From contig JAOTSD010000033.1 in the NCBI GenBank assembly GCA_030247555.1, positions 1 through 40,230 of the forward strand: a stretch of DNA of 40,230 nucleotides. Reading direction: 5' to 3'. This document shows positions 8,370 to 16,807 of this stretch, one piece after another. The DNA is from Siculibacillus sp. (lineage in GTDB: Bacteria > Pseudomonadota > Alphaproteobacteria > Rhizobiales > Ancalomicrobiaceae). Position numbers and translations under genes: made by a program. Under the pieces are notes generated by a model. It was given only the letters and a program-made list of their open reading frames with translations, made no database searches and was not told where the DNA came from. Numbering within the stretch: the first letter of the stretch is position 1; each line of letters starts with the position of its first letter.

Positions 8370-8990
8370 GTGGCCCGTCTCTATCTCGTCACCCCGCGCG
8401 ACGTCGACGTCGCCACCTTCCCCGCGGTGCTCGACGAGGCCCTGGCGGCGGGCGACGTCGCCTCGCTGCTGATCGCGCTCGACGCCGGCTCCGACATGGC
8501 CCGCCAGCGCATCGCCGAGATCCTCACTCCCGTGGCTCAGAAGCACGGCGTCGCCGTTCTGGTGCGCAACGACACCCGCGCCGCCGGCCGCTCTCGAGCC
8601 GACGGCGTCCACGTCGACACCGGCATGGCCGATCTGAAGGCCGCGCTCGAGACCTTCCACCCCGCCGGCATCGTCGGCGCCGGCAACCTCGCCACCCGCC
8701 ACGAGGCGATGGCGGCGGGCGAGACCGACACCGACTACGTCTTCTTCGGCGACCTCGACCGCCCCGAGTTCGCGGAGGGAAACCCGCGTGCCCGCGAACT
8801 CGCCGAATGGTGGGTACCGCTGTTCGAGCCGCCGGTGGTGCTCTTCGCCGGCTCGGATCTAGCCTCGCTCGACGCGGCGCTCGCCACCGGTGCCGAATTC
8901 GTCGCCCTGCGCGACGCGGTGTGGCTCCATCCCGACGGCCCGGTCGCGGCCGTCGCCGAGGCCTGCCGCCGCCTCGCCGCCACCGACTGA
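8370..8990 (+). CDS. ThiE-like (thiamine-phosphate synthase superfamily) protein, divergent
   Basis: A 206-residue TIM-barrel protein of the TMP-TENI type, starting at GTG with CCGAGGA upstream. The barrel is recognisable: YLVTP at the N-terminus, RND (66-68), ADGVHVDTG (77-85), and a DYVFFGDLD strand. Several hallmarks of active ThiE are altered. The QLR.K strand is replaced by SLLIALDAG, HLGQ reads HVDT, the pyrophosphate loop GVSTHS reads GAGNLATRHE, and the last phosphate loop (GGI...) reads VALRDAVW. It probably does not make thiamine phosphate; its substrate is unknown. It sits between pgk and a Sel1-repeat gene, as in other Rhizobiales, and often carries an automatic 'thiamine phosphate synthase' label. 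Confidence 0.8.
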   Translation: MARLYLVTPRDVDVATFPAVLDEALAAGDVASLLIALDAGSDMARQRIAEILTPVAQKHGVAVLVRNDTRAAGRSRADGVHVDTGMADLKAALETFHPAGIVGAGNLATRHEAMAAGETDTDYVFFGDLDRPEFAEGNPRARELAEWWVPLFEPPVVLFAGSDLASLDAALATGAEFVALRDAVWLHPDGPVAAVAEACRRLAATD

Positions 8991-8998
8991 GGCCGGAC

Positions 8999-10210
8999 AT
9001 GCTCCGCTTCGCCCGCACGGTCCGTCTGCTCGCCGCCCTCCTCGCCGGTGTCGCCGTCCTCGCGGCTTCGGCCCCCGCCGGCGCGGCGACCGACAAGGCG
9101 AAGCCGGCCGCGGCGAAGAAACCGGAACCGGCGAAGAAGGCGAAGGCCGCTCCCGCCCTGCCCGCCGCCGTTTTCGCCCCCCTCCTCACCGGCCTGCCGA
9201 AGGCGAGCCCCGATCCCGCCCTCGTCGGCCCGACGCTCGGCGCCGCTCCGACCGACGGCGCCGACGACCCGACCGCCGACCCGGTCTTCGCCGCTTTCCA
9301 GCGCGGCCTGTGGCTCACCGCCTTCGCCGCCGCCATCCCGCGGGCCGAGGCGGGCGACCCCGCCGCCATGACCATGCTCGGTACCCTCCACGAGACCGGC
9401 CTCGGAGTGAAGATCGATCAGGTGAAGGCGGCGGAATGGTATCGCCTCGCCGCCGACCGCGGCGACCGCGAGGCCGCCGCCGCGCTGGCGCAGATGTACG
9501 TCGAAGGGCGCGGCGTGAAGCCCGATCTCGACCGCGCCGTCGACCTGCTGCGCGCCGCCGCCGCCAAGGACCAGCCCGGTGCCCTGTTCAACCTCGCCCT
9601 GATGCACCTGCGCGGCGAACTCGCCGCCCGCCCCGGCGAGGACCCGGCCGATCTCCTCGGCCGCGCCGCCGATCAGGGCAACGTCGAGGCGCAATACGCC
9701 CTCGCCTCGCTCCTCGCCGCCCCCGGCAACCCCAAGCGCGACGCCGCCGCCGCCGCCCGCTGGATGCGCGAGGCCGCACTCGCCGGCTTCGAGGCGGCCG
9801 AGGTCGAATTCGCCCTGATGCTGGCCAACGGCAAGGGGGTTCGCGCCAACCTCGCCGATGCCCTCGTCTGGTTCCGCCGCTCGGCGCTGCGCGGCAACGC
9901 CATCGGTCGCAACCGCCTCGCCCGCATGTACGCCGCCGGTCTCGGCGTCGACCCCGATCCGGTCGAGGCGTGGAAATGGCACGTCCTCGCCAAGCGCCAA
10001 GGTCTGCCCGACCTCTGGCTCGAGACCCGCCTCGCCGACATGTCCGACGCCGATCGCCGACGCGCCGAAGCCATGGCCGACGTCGTCGACGGCCTCGCCG
10101 CCCCGCCGCCGGCCGCGACGACGCCCGAGGATGCGCTCGCCCCGGCGGCATCGCCGCCCGAGAGCGCGACTTCCACGCCGGCCGCGGAACCGGCCCCCGC
10201 CCGTCCCTGA
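8999..10210 (+). CDS. secreted Sel1-repeat (TPR-like) protein
   Basis: 403 residues. The N-terminus MLRFARTVRLLAALLAGVAV...APAGA is a Sec signal peptide, followed by an Ala/Lys/Pro-rich linker (~30-55). Residues ~120-330 carry several Sel1-like repeats (A...G....A...Y....G..V..D...A..W: AMTMLGTLHETGLGV, AAALAQMYVEGRGV, AEVEFALMLANGKGV, GRNRLARMYAAGLGV). The tail is Pro/Ala-rich. Sel1 proteins are periplasmic scaffolds for protein contacts; the partner is unknown. The ATG at 8999 is chosen because the long upstream open frame is the ThiE-like gene in another frame and because this start gives a signal peptide. It lies 8 nt after the ThiE-like gene. Confidence 0.85.
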   Translation: MLRFARTVRLLAALLAGVAVLAASAPAGAATDKAKPAAAKKPEPAKKAKAAPALPAAVFAPLLTGLPKASPDPALVGPTLGAAPTDGADDPTADPVFAAFQRGLWLTAFAAAIPRAEAGDPAAMTMLGTLHETGLGVKIDQVKAAEWYRLAADRGDREAAAALAQMYVEGRGVKPDLDRAVDLLRAAAAKDQPGALFNLALMHLRGELAARPGEDPADLLGRAADQGNVEAQYALASLLAAPGNPKRDAAAAARWMREAALAGFEAAEVEFALMLANGKGVRANLADALVWFRRSALRGNAIGRNRLARMYAAGLGVDPDPVEAWKWHVLAKRQGLPDLWLETRLADMSDADRRRAEAMADVVDGLAAPPPAATTPEDALAPAASPPESATSTPAAEPAPARP

Positions 10211-10318
10211 CGCTTTCCGCCTTGACCCCCCGGCCGTTTCGTGATGACGAGAGGCCGATCTCGCGGGGCCCGGTCCCCGCCCGCGCCCCGGCGCACTTCC
10301 GACCCACAGGAACGTCTC

Positions 10319-11107
10319 ATGGCCCGCTCGGCACTCCTCAACGTCATGGTCGACGCGGCCCGCAAGGCCGGCCGCTCGCTCACCCGCGACTTCGGCGAGG
10401 TCGAGAACCTCCAGGTCTCCCACAAGGGCCCGGCCGACTTCGTCTCGGCCGCCGACCGCAAGGCCGAGCAGATCGTCCGCGAGGAACTGGCCAAGGCGCG
10501 CCCGACCTGGGGCTTCCTCGGCGAGGAGGGCGGCGCCACCGAGGGCTCCGACCCGAGCCACCGCTGGATCGTCGACCCGCTCGACGGCACCACCAACTTC
10601 CTGCACGGCATCCCGATCTTCGCCGTCTCGATCGCGCTGGAGCGCAACGGTCAGCTCGTCGCCGGCGTCATCTACAATCCGGTGATGGACGAGCTCTACG
10701 TCGCCGAGCGCGGCTCCGGCGCCTTCATGAACGACCGCCGCCTGCGCGTCGCCGCCCGCCACGACCTCAAGGCCTGCGTCATCGGCACCGGCATTCCCTT
10801 CATCGGCCATGGCGACCACCCGCTGTTCATGCGCCGCATGGGCGCGGTGATGGGCGAAGTCGCCGGTATCCGCCGCTGCGGCGCCGCGGCGATCGACCTC
10901 GCCTGGGTCGCCTCCGGCCGCCTCGACGGCTTCTGGGAGCAGCCGCTCAACCCCTGGGACATGGCGGCCGGCATCGTACTGATCCGCGAGGCCGGCGGCT
11001 TCGTCTCCGACCTCGACGGCCGTGATCGCATCTTCGAAACCGGCGGCATCGTCGCCGGCAACGAGAACGTCCACCGCCGCCTCCACGCCCTGCTCGCCGG
11101 GGCCTGA
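10319..11107 (+). CDS. suhB: inositol-1-monophosphatase family protein (SuhB-like)
   Basis: A 262-residue, Mg2+-dependent phosphatase of the inositol monophosphatase family. All metal-site motifs are present: GEEGG (E69/E70), WIVDPLDGTTNF with D86 and D89, and WDMAAG with D214. In E. coli SuhB also acts in rRNA antitermination; that role is not shown for this protein. The start MARSALLNVM follows an AGGAA Shine-Dalgarno; an in-frame upstream ATG (10241) would add unconserved, Arg/Pro-rich residues. It ends the ThiE-like/Sel1/suhB row. Confidence 0.92.
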   Translation: MARSALLNVMVDAARKAGRSLTRDFGEVENLQVSHKGPADFVSAADRKAEQIVREELAKARPTWGFLGEEGGATEGSDPSHRWIVDPLDGTTNFLHGIPIFAVSIALERNGQLVAGVIYNPVMDELYVAERGSGAFMNDRRLRVAARHDLKACVIGTGIPFIGHGDHPLFMRRMGAVMGEVAGIRRCGAAAIDLAWVASGRLDGFWEQPLNPWDMAAGIVLIREAGGFVSDLDGRDRIFETGGIVAGNENVHRRLHALLAGA

Positions 11108-11141
11108 TCCCGTCCGGCCGAGCGGGCGACGAGAGATCGCG

Positions 11142-11930
11142 ATGCCCGAAGCCCGCCCCTCCGCCCCGCGCATCGTCTTCGAGAACGTCTCGAAGACCTT
11201 CGCCAACGGTGTGCGGGCGCTCGCCGACGTCTCGCTCGTCGTCGCGCCGGGAGAGTTCGTATCGCTGCTCGGCCCCTCGGGGTGCGGCAAGACGACCCTG
11301 CTCCGGATCGCCGCCGGGCTCGAGATCCCCGATGCCGGGCGTCTCGATCGACCGGACCGCGAGGTCGGCTTCGTCTTCCAGGACCCCACCCTGATGCCTT
11401 GGGCGAGCGTCGCCGACAACGTCGCCCTGCCGCTGCGCTTCGCCCGCCTCGACGAACGCGAGATCGCCCCGCGCGTCATGGAGGCGCTCGCCCGCGTCGG
11501 TCTCGCGACCGTAGCCGGCGCCTTCCCACGCGAGCTCTCCGGCGGGATGCGCATGCGCGCCTCGATCGCCCGCGCCCTCGTCACCCGCCCGCGCATCCTG
11601 CTCTTCGACGAACCTTTCGCCGCCCTCGACGAGATCGGGCGCTTCGCCCTCGACCGCGAACTCCACGAACTCTCCGCCCGAGAGCGTCTGACCGTGATCT
11701 TCGTCACCCACTCGGTCTACGAAGCGGTGTTCCTCTCGTCGCGCGTCGTGGTGATGGCGGCGAACCCGGGCCGCATCGTCGGCGAGACGTCGATCGCCTT
11801 CGCCGGGCCGCGCGACGAGACTTTGCGCGACCGCGCCGAGTTCACCGCCGCCTGTTCCGAGGTTTCGGCGAAGCTGCGTGACGCGATGACCGCCCCGTCC
11901 ACCGTCGACCGCGCCGGAACGAAGGATTAG
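11142..11930 (+). CDS. ABC transporter ATP-binding protein, nitrate/sulfonate/taurine (SsuB/TauB) type
   Basis: A 262-residue ATPase subunit. Walker A GPSGCGKT starts at residue 44, Q-loop Q80 (VFQDPTLMPW), signature LSGGM at 132-136, Walker B LLFDEP at 153-158, switch H190 (VTHS). The phrase DPTLMPWASVADNV and the short C-terminus fit the nitrate/sulfonate/taurine subfamily. No permease or substrate-binding gene is adjacent; the next gene is a MarR regulator. It may serve a membrane subunit encoded elsewhere, or the transporter locus has been broken up. The start at 11142 gives the normal length; the frame upstream overlaps suhB. Confidence 0.88.
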   Translation: MPEARPSAPRIVFENVSKTFANGVRALADVSLVVAPGEFVSLLGPSGCGKTTLLRIAAGLEIPDAGRLDRPDREVGFVFQDPTLMPWASVADNVALPLRFARLDEREIAPRVMEALARVGLATVAGAFPRELSGGMRMRASIARALVTRPRILLFDEPFAALDEIGRFALDRELHELSARERLTVIFVTHSVYEAVFLSSRVVVMAANPGRIVGETSIAFAGPRDETLRDRAEFTAACSEVSAKLRDAMTAPSTVDRAGTKD

Positions 11931-11950
11931 TCTGTGGACAGGCGGGGCGG

Positions 11951-11968
11951 TCGTCACGATCGTCACGA
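11951..11968. promoter_or_regulatory. tandem near-palindromic operator upstream of the MarR gene
   Basis: The 9-base word TCGTCACGA occurs twice head to tail with no gap, giving TCGTCACGATCGTCACGA. Each copy is a near-palindrome (TCGT.ACGA) and the junction ACGATCGT is perfectly symmetric. It lies 31 bases before the MarR ATG, just upstream of a -10-like TATGCT (11975-11980), the expected place for autoregulation. Confidence 0.5.
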
Positions 11969-11999
11969 AACCGTTATGCTCCGCGGATAGGTGTCGACC

Positions 12000-12488
12000 A
12001 TGACCTTTCAGCACCGCAAATCCGTCACGCACCGTCTCGCCATGGCCGCCAAGGCACACCGCGCCCGCTCCGGCGCCCATCTGGCGCGCATCGGTCTCCA
12101 CGCCGGCCAGGAAGCGGTCCTGAAGGCGCTCGCCGAGGAGGACGGCCGCACCATGAGCCAGCTCGCTCAGGTGCTCGGGGTCCAGCCGCCGACCGTCACC
12201 AAGATGGTGTCGCGCCTCTCGGCGCAGAATCTGCTGAAGCGCGTCCCCTCCGAGACCGACGGCCGCCTCGCGCGCGTTCATCTCACCGATGAAGGGCGCG
12301 GCAGGATCGACGAGATCGACCGCATCTGGAAGCGCATCGAGCGCGAGGCGCTCGCCGGTTTCGACGACAAGGACCGCAAGAAGCTGCGCAAGCTGCTGCG
12401 CGCCGTCGAGCGCAACCTCACCCTCCAGCTCGACGCCCTCGACGAAGTCGAAGTCGCCGAGGAGCCCGAGGACGATCCGGAGGAGTGA
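12000..12488 (+). CDS. MarR-family transcriptional regulator
   Basis: 162 residues with a winged helix-turn-helix: MSQLAQVLGVQPPTVTKMVSRLSAQNLLKR (~48-77), wing SETDGRLARVHLTDEGR, then a long C-terminal dimerisation helix and an acidic tail (EVAEEPEDDPEE). There is no cysteine in the protein, so it is not a thiol-redox sensor of the OhrR kind. The ATG at 12000 has AGGTG upstream; a GTG at 11991 in the same frame is the alternative and would add three residues. The next gene on the strand is a DMT exporter, a possible target; ligand unknown. Confidence 0.85.
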   Translation: MTFQHRKSVTHRLAMAAKAHRARSGAHLARIGLHAGQEAVLKALAEEDGRTMSQLAQVLGVQPPTVTKMVSRLSAQNLLKRVPSETDGRLARVHLTDEGRGRIDEIDRIWKRIEREALAGFDDKDRKKLRKLLRAVERNLTLQLDALDEVEVAEEPEDDPEE

Positions 12489-12658
12489 TCTCCCCGGCAC
12501 TCGCGGCCCGCATGGCAGCCAAGCGCCCGCCGAGCCGGATGAGTGCTGGACCGCGCCCACCCATGGGTCTACGTGGTTCCACGAGCGAAGCGCGGACATC
12601 TCCGCTTCGCCGATGGCGCACGCCCGCCGACGGGCGATCGGGCCGGCGGAGATTGCCC

Positions 12659-13594
12659 ATGACCTCGAAGGTTCGGTCGGACGGAACGACGACGCGTGAC
12701 GCGGCGGACGATCCGTCGCGACGTCTGGTCGGCATCGGGTTGATGATGGGCGCGCTCGTCTGCTTCACCGCCATCGACACCTCGGCGAAATGGCTCTCCC
12801 ACTCGCTGCCGGCGCTCGAAGTGACCTTCTTCCGCTATCTCGTCGCCTTCGTCCTCTCCGCCATCGTCTTCAATCCGATCACCGCCCGTCACGCCTGGCG
12901 AACCCGGCGACCGTGGCTGCAGATCCTGCGCGCCCTCTTCCTGCTCGGCTCGACCGCCTTCAACTTCATGGCGTTGCGCCACCTGCAGCTGGCCGAAACG
13001 ATGTCGATCGTCTTCGGCGTGCCCTTCATGGTGGCGGTGCTGTCGGGCCCGTTGCTCGGCGAGACGGTCGGCGGTGTGCGCTGGGCGGCGATCGCCGTCG
13101 GCTTTCTCGGGGTGTTGCTGGTCACCCGACCGGCGCCGGGCCACTTCGACCCGGCGATGGCCTGGGCCTTCGCCGCCGCCGGCTGCTACGCCGGTTACGT
13201 CCTCGTCACCCGCATGCTGTCCGGCCTCGACTCGGCGGCGAGCCTGCTGCTCATCCCCGCCGGCGCCGCCGTGGTGATGGTCGCGCCTTTTCTTCCGTCG
13301 GTGTGGGTGATGCCGGCGGGGCCACTCGAATGGACGCTGCTGGTGGTCACCGGCCTCGCCGGCGCCACCGGGCATTTCCTGCTGATCCTCGCCTACATTC
13401 GTACCCCCGCATCGGCGCTGTCGCCCTTCATCTATTTCCAGATCGTCTGGATGACGCTCTCCGGTTGGCTGGTCTTCGGCGACGTGCCCGGAGCCTGGAC
13501 CATCGCCGGGGCTTCGGTGGTCATCGCCAGCGGCCTGTGGCTGGTCCATATCGAACGGGGGCGACGAAACGTCGCCGCCGAGCCGACACGCTGA
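12659..13594 (+). CDS. DMT-superfamily (EamA/RhaT) transporter
   Basis: 311 residues with about ten hydrophobic segments arranged as two EamA repeats (first ~30-160, second ~175-300), as in inner-membrane metabolite exporters. The end of the second repeat (SPFIYFQIVWMTLSGWLVFGDVPGAWTIAGASVVIASGLWL) is typical. GGCGGAGA lies at the right distance from this ATG; the open frame upstream (to 12485) is Arg/Pro-rich and unconserved. The substrate cannot be told from sequence. Confidence 0.87.
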   Translation: MTSKVRSDGTTTRDAADDPSRRLVGIGLMMGALVCFTAIDTSAKWLSHSLPALEVTFFRYLVAFVLSAIVFNPITARHAWRTRRPWLQILRALFLLGSTAFNFMALRHLQLAETMSIVFGVPFMVAVLSGPLLGETVGGVRWAAIAVGFLGVLLVTRPAPGHFDPAMAWAFAAAGCYAGYVLVTRMLSGLDSAASLLLIPAGAAVVMVAPFLPSVWVMPAGPLEWTLLVVTGLAGATGHFLLILAYIRTPASALSPFIYFQIVWMTLSGWLVFGDVPGAWTIAGASVVIASGLWLVHIERGRRNVAAEPTR

Positions 13595-13713
13595 GACCTC
13601 CGAAAAGCGCGAGATCTCGCGCGGGTACAGGTATGTTGTTGCGATGGGCGGTGGGTTCCTGCACAAGGAAGCCGGGCGACGCGTGGCCGTGTGCGCCCGG
13701 TTCCGAATGAGCG

Positions 13714-14760
13714 ATGGTCGGTGCGATGGATAGTGGTGGTGCGACGCCCAAGCGGCGACTGACGTTGGCGATGATCGCGGAGAAGCTCGACCTCTCCACC
13801 GCGACGGTGTCGCTGGCGCTGCGCAACTCGCCGCTGGTGGCGGAGGAAACGCGCAAGCGCGTCCACACCCTCGCCGAGGAACTCGGCTACATCTACAACC
13901 GCTCCGCCGCCTCGCTGCGCACGGCGCGCACCAACATCGTCGGGCTGGTCGTCCACGACATCCTCAATCCCTATTTCGCCGAGCTGGTCGCCGCGGTGGA
14001 GAACGAACTCGGCCTCCACGGCCAGACCGTCATCCTCTACAACCACGGCGACGACCCGCAGCGCCAGCGCGTCTTCCTCGAGACGCTGCTGCAGTACCGC
14101 GCCGACGGCATGATCCTGTGCCCGGCCGCCGGCTCCAAGGCCAGCGACGTCTCGCGCATCGTCGAGGCCGGCCTGCCGACCGTGCTCATCGCCCGCGAAC
14201 TCCACGACCTCGCCGACGTGCCGGTGATCCGCGGCGACGATCGCGTCGGCCTGCGCCGCGCCGTCGAGCATCTGATCTCCCTCGGCCATCGCCGCATCGC
14301 CCTGGTCGGCGGCCAGCAGGACTCGTCGTCGGCCTCCGAGCGCCGCGCCGGCTACGAGGACGCCCTCACCGCCCACGGCCTGCCGGTCGACCCGAAGCTC
14401 GAGTTCCCCGCCGCCTCCAGCCGCCGCGCCGGCCGCGACATCTGCGGCGACGTGCTGGCGGCCGAGCCGACCGCCATCGTCTGCTTCAACGATCTCCTCG
14501 CCTTCGGCATGATGATGGAGCTGAAGCGCCGCGGCCTCGAGCCCGGCCAGGACATCTCGCTCACCGGCTACGACGACATCGACGAGGCCTCGGTGTGGTC
14601 ACCCGGCCTCACCTCGGTGTGGAACGGTCAGCAGGAGGTCGGCCGCCTCGCCGCCCTGACCCTGCTCGACGTCGTCTCCGGCCATCCGCCGAAAGAGATG
14701 CGGGCGCTGGTCGAACCCGAGTTGCGCATCCGCGAGACCACCTGCCCGCCGAAGGCGTGA
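13714..14760 (+). CDS. LacI-family transcriptional regulator
   Basis: 348 residues. The N-terminal HTH (residues ~16-37, LTLAMIAEKLDLSTATVSLALR) and hinge (TRKRVHTLAEELGYIYNRSAASLRT) are standard for LacI/PurR proteins. A periplasmic-binding-like effector domain follows (~60-340; VGLVVHDILNPYFAELV, LPTVLIARE, ISLTGYDDIDEA). The ligand is probably a sugar or related metabolite, but no sugar genes are near. It converges on the GlcG-like gene with a hairpin between, so it is not part of the glc unit. An ATG four codons later (13726) is an equal alternative start. Confidence 0.88.
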   Translation: MVGAMDSGGATPKRRLTLAMIAEKLDLSTATVSLALRNSPLVAEETRKRVHTLAEELGYIYNRSAASLRTARTNIVGLVVHDILNPYFAELVAAVENELGLHGQTVILYNHGDDPQRQRVFLETLLQYRADGMILCPAAGSKASDVSRIVEAGLPTVLIARELHDLADVPVIRGDDRVGLRRAVEHLISLGHRRIALVGGQQDSSSASERRAGYEDALTAHGLPVDPKLEFPAASSRRAGRDICGDVLAAEPTAIVCFNDLLAFGMMMELKRRGLEPGQDISLTGYDDIDEASVWSPGLTSVWNGQQEVGRLAALTLLDVVSGHPPKEMRALVEPELRIRETTCPPKA

Positions 14761-14802
14761 GCGGTCCACGCGCGCCGGCGACCACCGCCGACGGAGACGC
14801 GA

Positions 14803-14826
14803 ACGGCGCGCCGCGAGGCGCGCCGT
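14803..14826. terminator. bidirectional terminator between lacI-like and glcG-like genes
   Basis: A perfect 10-bp stem (ACGGCGCGCC at 14803-14812 with 14817-14826) closed by the GNRA-type tetraloop GCGA, between convergent genes, followed by CGTCGTTTCG on the plus strand. Confidence 0.65.
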
Positions 14827-14850
14827 CGTCGTTTCGGCGCGAAGGAACCG

Positions 14851-15288
14851 TCACCCGCAGTCGGCGACCAGACCGACCGCCTCGATCGCCGCCACCAGCG
14901 CCGCCTCGTCGTTGTCGGAAGTGTCGCCCGACATGCCGCAGCCGCCGACGAGCCCGCCGTCGCGATCGCGGATCAGCACGCCGCCCGGCACCGGCACCGC
15001 GCCGCCCGCATCGGAGAGAAGGCCGGCGAGACCGACGAAGAAGTGCGGTCGCTCGACCGCGATCGAATTGACCCGCCGGCCGCCGGAGCCGAACTTGACG
15101 CAGACGTTGGCCTTTCCGAGCGCCACCTCCCACCGCAGGATCGGGCAACCGTCTTCCGATGCCGCCGCCTTGAGCGAGCCGCGGGCGTCGAGCACCACAA
15201 CCGCCATCGGCTTGAAATGACGCTCGCGCGCAACCTGCAGCGAGCGGGTGACGATGGCCTGGGCGGTTTCGAGAGTGAGTTCGGTCAT
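14851..15288 (-). CDS. GlcG/HbpS-like heme-binding family protein (DUF336)
   Basis: 145 residues of the GlcG/HbpS fold: LTLETAQAIVTRSLQVARER at the N-terminus, MAVVVLDARGSLKAAASEDG, VPVPGGVLIRD and GGLVGGCGMSGDTSDNDEAALVAAI at the end. There is no signal peptide, so it should be cytoplasmic. GlcG accompanies glycolate oxidase operons in E. coli and other bacteria; its function is not settled, and HbpS homologues bind heme. It is the last gene of the glcD-E-F row, 108 nt after glcF. Confidence 0.85.
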   Translation of the reverse strand: MTELTLETAQAIVTRSLQVARERHFKPMAVVVLDARGSLKAAASEDGCPILRWEVALGKANVCVKFGSGGRRVNSIAVERPHFFVGLAGLLSDAGGAVPVPGGVLIRDRDGGLVGGCGMSGDTSDNDEAALVAAIEAVGLVADCG

Positions 15289-15396
15289 GGATCGGATCCG
15301 TCCTTGGAACGAGGAAGACGGGGCGCACCGCCCCGCCGGGTCACCGCGACCGTCGCACGACCGCGGCGGGATGGGAAATCGCTTCGCCGCCGCCGC

Positions 15397-16803
15397 TCAT
15401 CCGATTTCGCTCGTGCCCGGTCCGGCGAGTTTCTCCGGGCGCGGCCCGCCGGTCGCCCAGTCCAGGAGCTCGACGGTATGGAGGATCGGCGTACCGGTGC
15501 CGGAGGCGATCTGCATGATGCAGCCGATGTTGCCGGCGGCGATCGCCTCGGCCCCGGTGGTGGCGATGTTCGCCACCTTGCGGTCGCGCAACCGGGTGGC
15601 GAGCTCGGCCTGCAGGATGTTGTAGGTGCCCGCCGAGCCGCAACAGACGTGGCTCTCCGGCACCGGCACGACGTCGAACCCCGCCTTCGCCAGCAGTTCC
15701 ATCGGCAGCGTCGTGATCTTCTGCCCGTGCTGCATCGAGCAGGCCGAATGGTAGGCGAGCTTCGGCCGCACGCCCGGCACCACCGCACCGGCGAGATCGA
15801 GTTCGGCCAGCACCTCGGTCACGTCGCGAGCGATCGCCGCCACTTTCGCCGCCTTCGCCGCGAGCTCGGGATCGTTGCGGAACATGTGGCCGTAGTCCTT
15901 GACCGTGGTGCCGCAGCCGGAGGTGTTGATGACGATCCGGTCGAGCCCGCCCGCCTCCATCTCGGCCGTCCAGGCCTCGATGTTGCGCGCCGCATGGGCG
16001 TGGCTGCGCGCCTCCGCCCCCATGTGATGGTCGAGCGCACCGCAACAACCGACGTTCTTCGCCACCACCACCTCGACCCCGAGCCGGGTGAGGAGTCGGA
16101 TCGTCGCTTCGTTGATGCCGGGGTCGAGCGCCGGTTGGGCGCATCCGTTGAGCACCGAGACGCGCATCCGCCGCGCCCCGGTCGCCGCGATCACCTGCGG
16201 CCGTTCGACCGACGACGGTCGCGCCAGACGCGGCGGCAGCAGTCCGAGCGAGGCCGTGAGCCGCCGCGCCACCGCGCCGAGCGGCAGGGTGAGCCGCGCC
16301 GGAAGCCGCCCCGCCATCCTCGCCGCCGGCCCGGCGAGCCCCGTCGCCCGACCGACCGCGGTCGTGACTCGAATGCCGGTGCGCAGCGTCGCCGCGCCGA
16401 TCAGCGCCAGCCGGAACAGCGTCGGCCGCGTCAACACGATCGACAGGCCCCGCCTCATCACCCGATCGAGCAGGGGCCGGCGGAAGGTCTTCTCGACATG
16501 GGCGCGGGCGTGATCGACGAGATGCATGTAGTCGACACCCGACGGGCAGGTGGTCGTGCAGGAGAGGCAGGAGAGGCAGCGGTCGAGGTGCATCACCGTT
16601 TCGGCGTCGGCCGGTCGCCCCGTCTCCAGCATCTCCTTGATCAGCCAGATCCGGCCCCGCGGACTGTCGAGTTCGTCGCCGAGTTCGAGGAAGGTCGGGC
16701 AGGTCGCGGTGCAGAAGCCGCAGTGGACGCACTTGCGCAGGATCTTCTCGGCGAGCGCCGTGTCGGGATCGGCGAGCAGGTGGGGCAGGAAATTAGTCTG
16801 CAT
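15397..16803 (-). CDS. glcF: glycolate oxidase iron-sulfur subunit
   Basis: 468 residues. Two 4Fe-4S motifs are intact: C25-C28-C31 then C35 (CVHCGFCTATCP), and C76-C79-C82 then C86 (CLSCLSCTTTCP). Two cysteine-rich CCG domains follow (GCCGALDHH and HVCCGSAGTYN). GlcF carries electrons from the flavin subunits to the membrane quinone pool. The start is 4 nt after the glcE stop, so the two are co-translated. Confidence 0.95.
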   Translation of the reverse strand: MQTNFLPHLLADPDTALAEKILRKCVHCGFCTATCPTFLELGDELDSPRGRIWLIKEMLETGRPADAETVMHLDRCLSCLSCTTTCPSGVDYMHLVDHARAHVEKTFRRPLLDRVMRRGLSIVLTRPTLFRLALIGAATLRTGIRVTTAVGRATGLAGPAARMAGRLPARLTLPLGAVARRLTASLGLLPPRLARPSSVERPQVIAATGARRMRVSVLNGCAQPALDPGINEATIRLLTRLGVEVVVAKNVGCCGALDHHMGAEARSHAHAARNIEAWTAEMEAGGLDRIVINTSGCGTTVKDYGHMFRNDPELAAKAAKVAAIARDVTEVLAELDLAGAVVPGVRPKLAYHSACSMQHGQKITTLPMELLAKAGFDVVPVPESHVCCGSAGTYNILQAELATRLRDRKVANIATTGAEAIAAGNIGCIMQIASGTGTPILHTVELLDWATGGPRPEKLAGPGTSEIG

Positions 16804-16807
16804 CGCC

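Noticed and set aside
8735-11707. 990-codon open frame on the minus strand opposite the Sel1, suhB and ABC genes
   Set aside because: Shadow frame with low-complexity Gly/Glu/Arg sequence; no start signal and no conserved domain.
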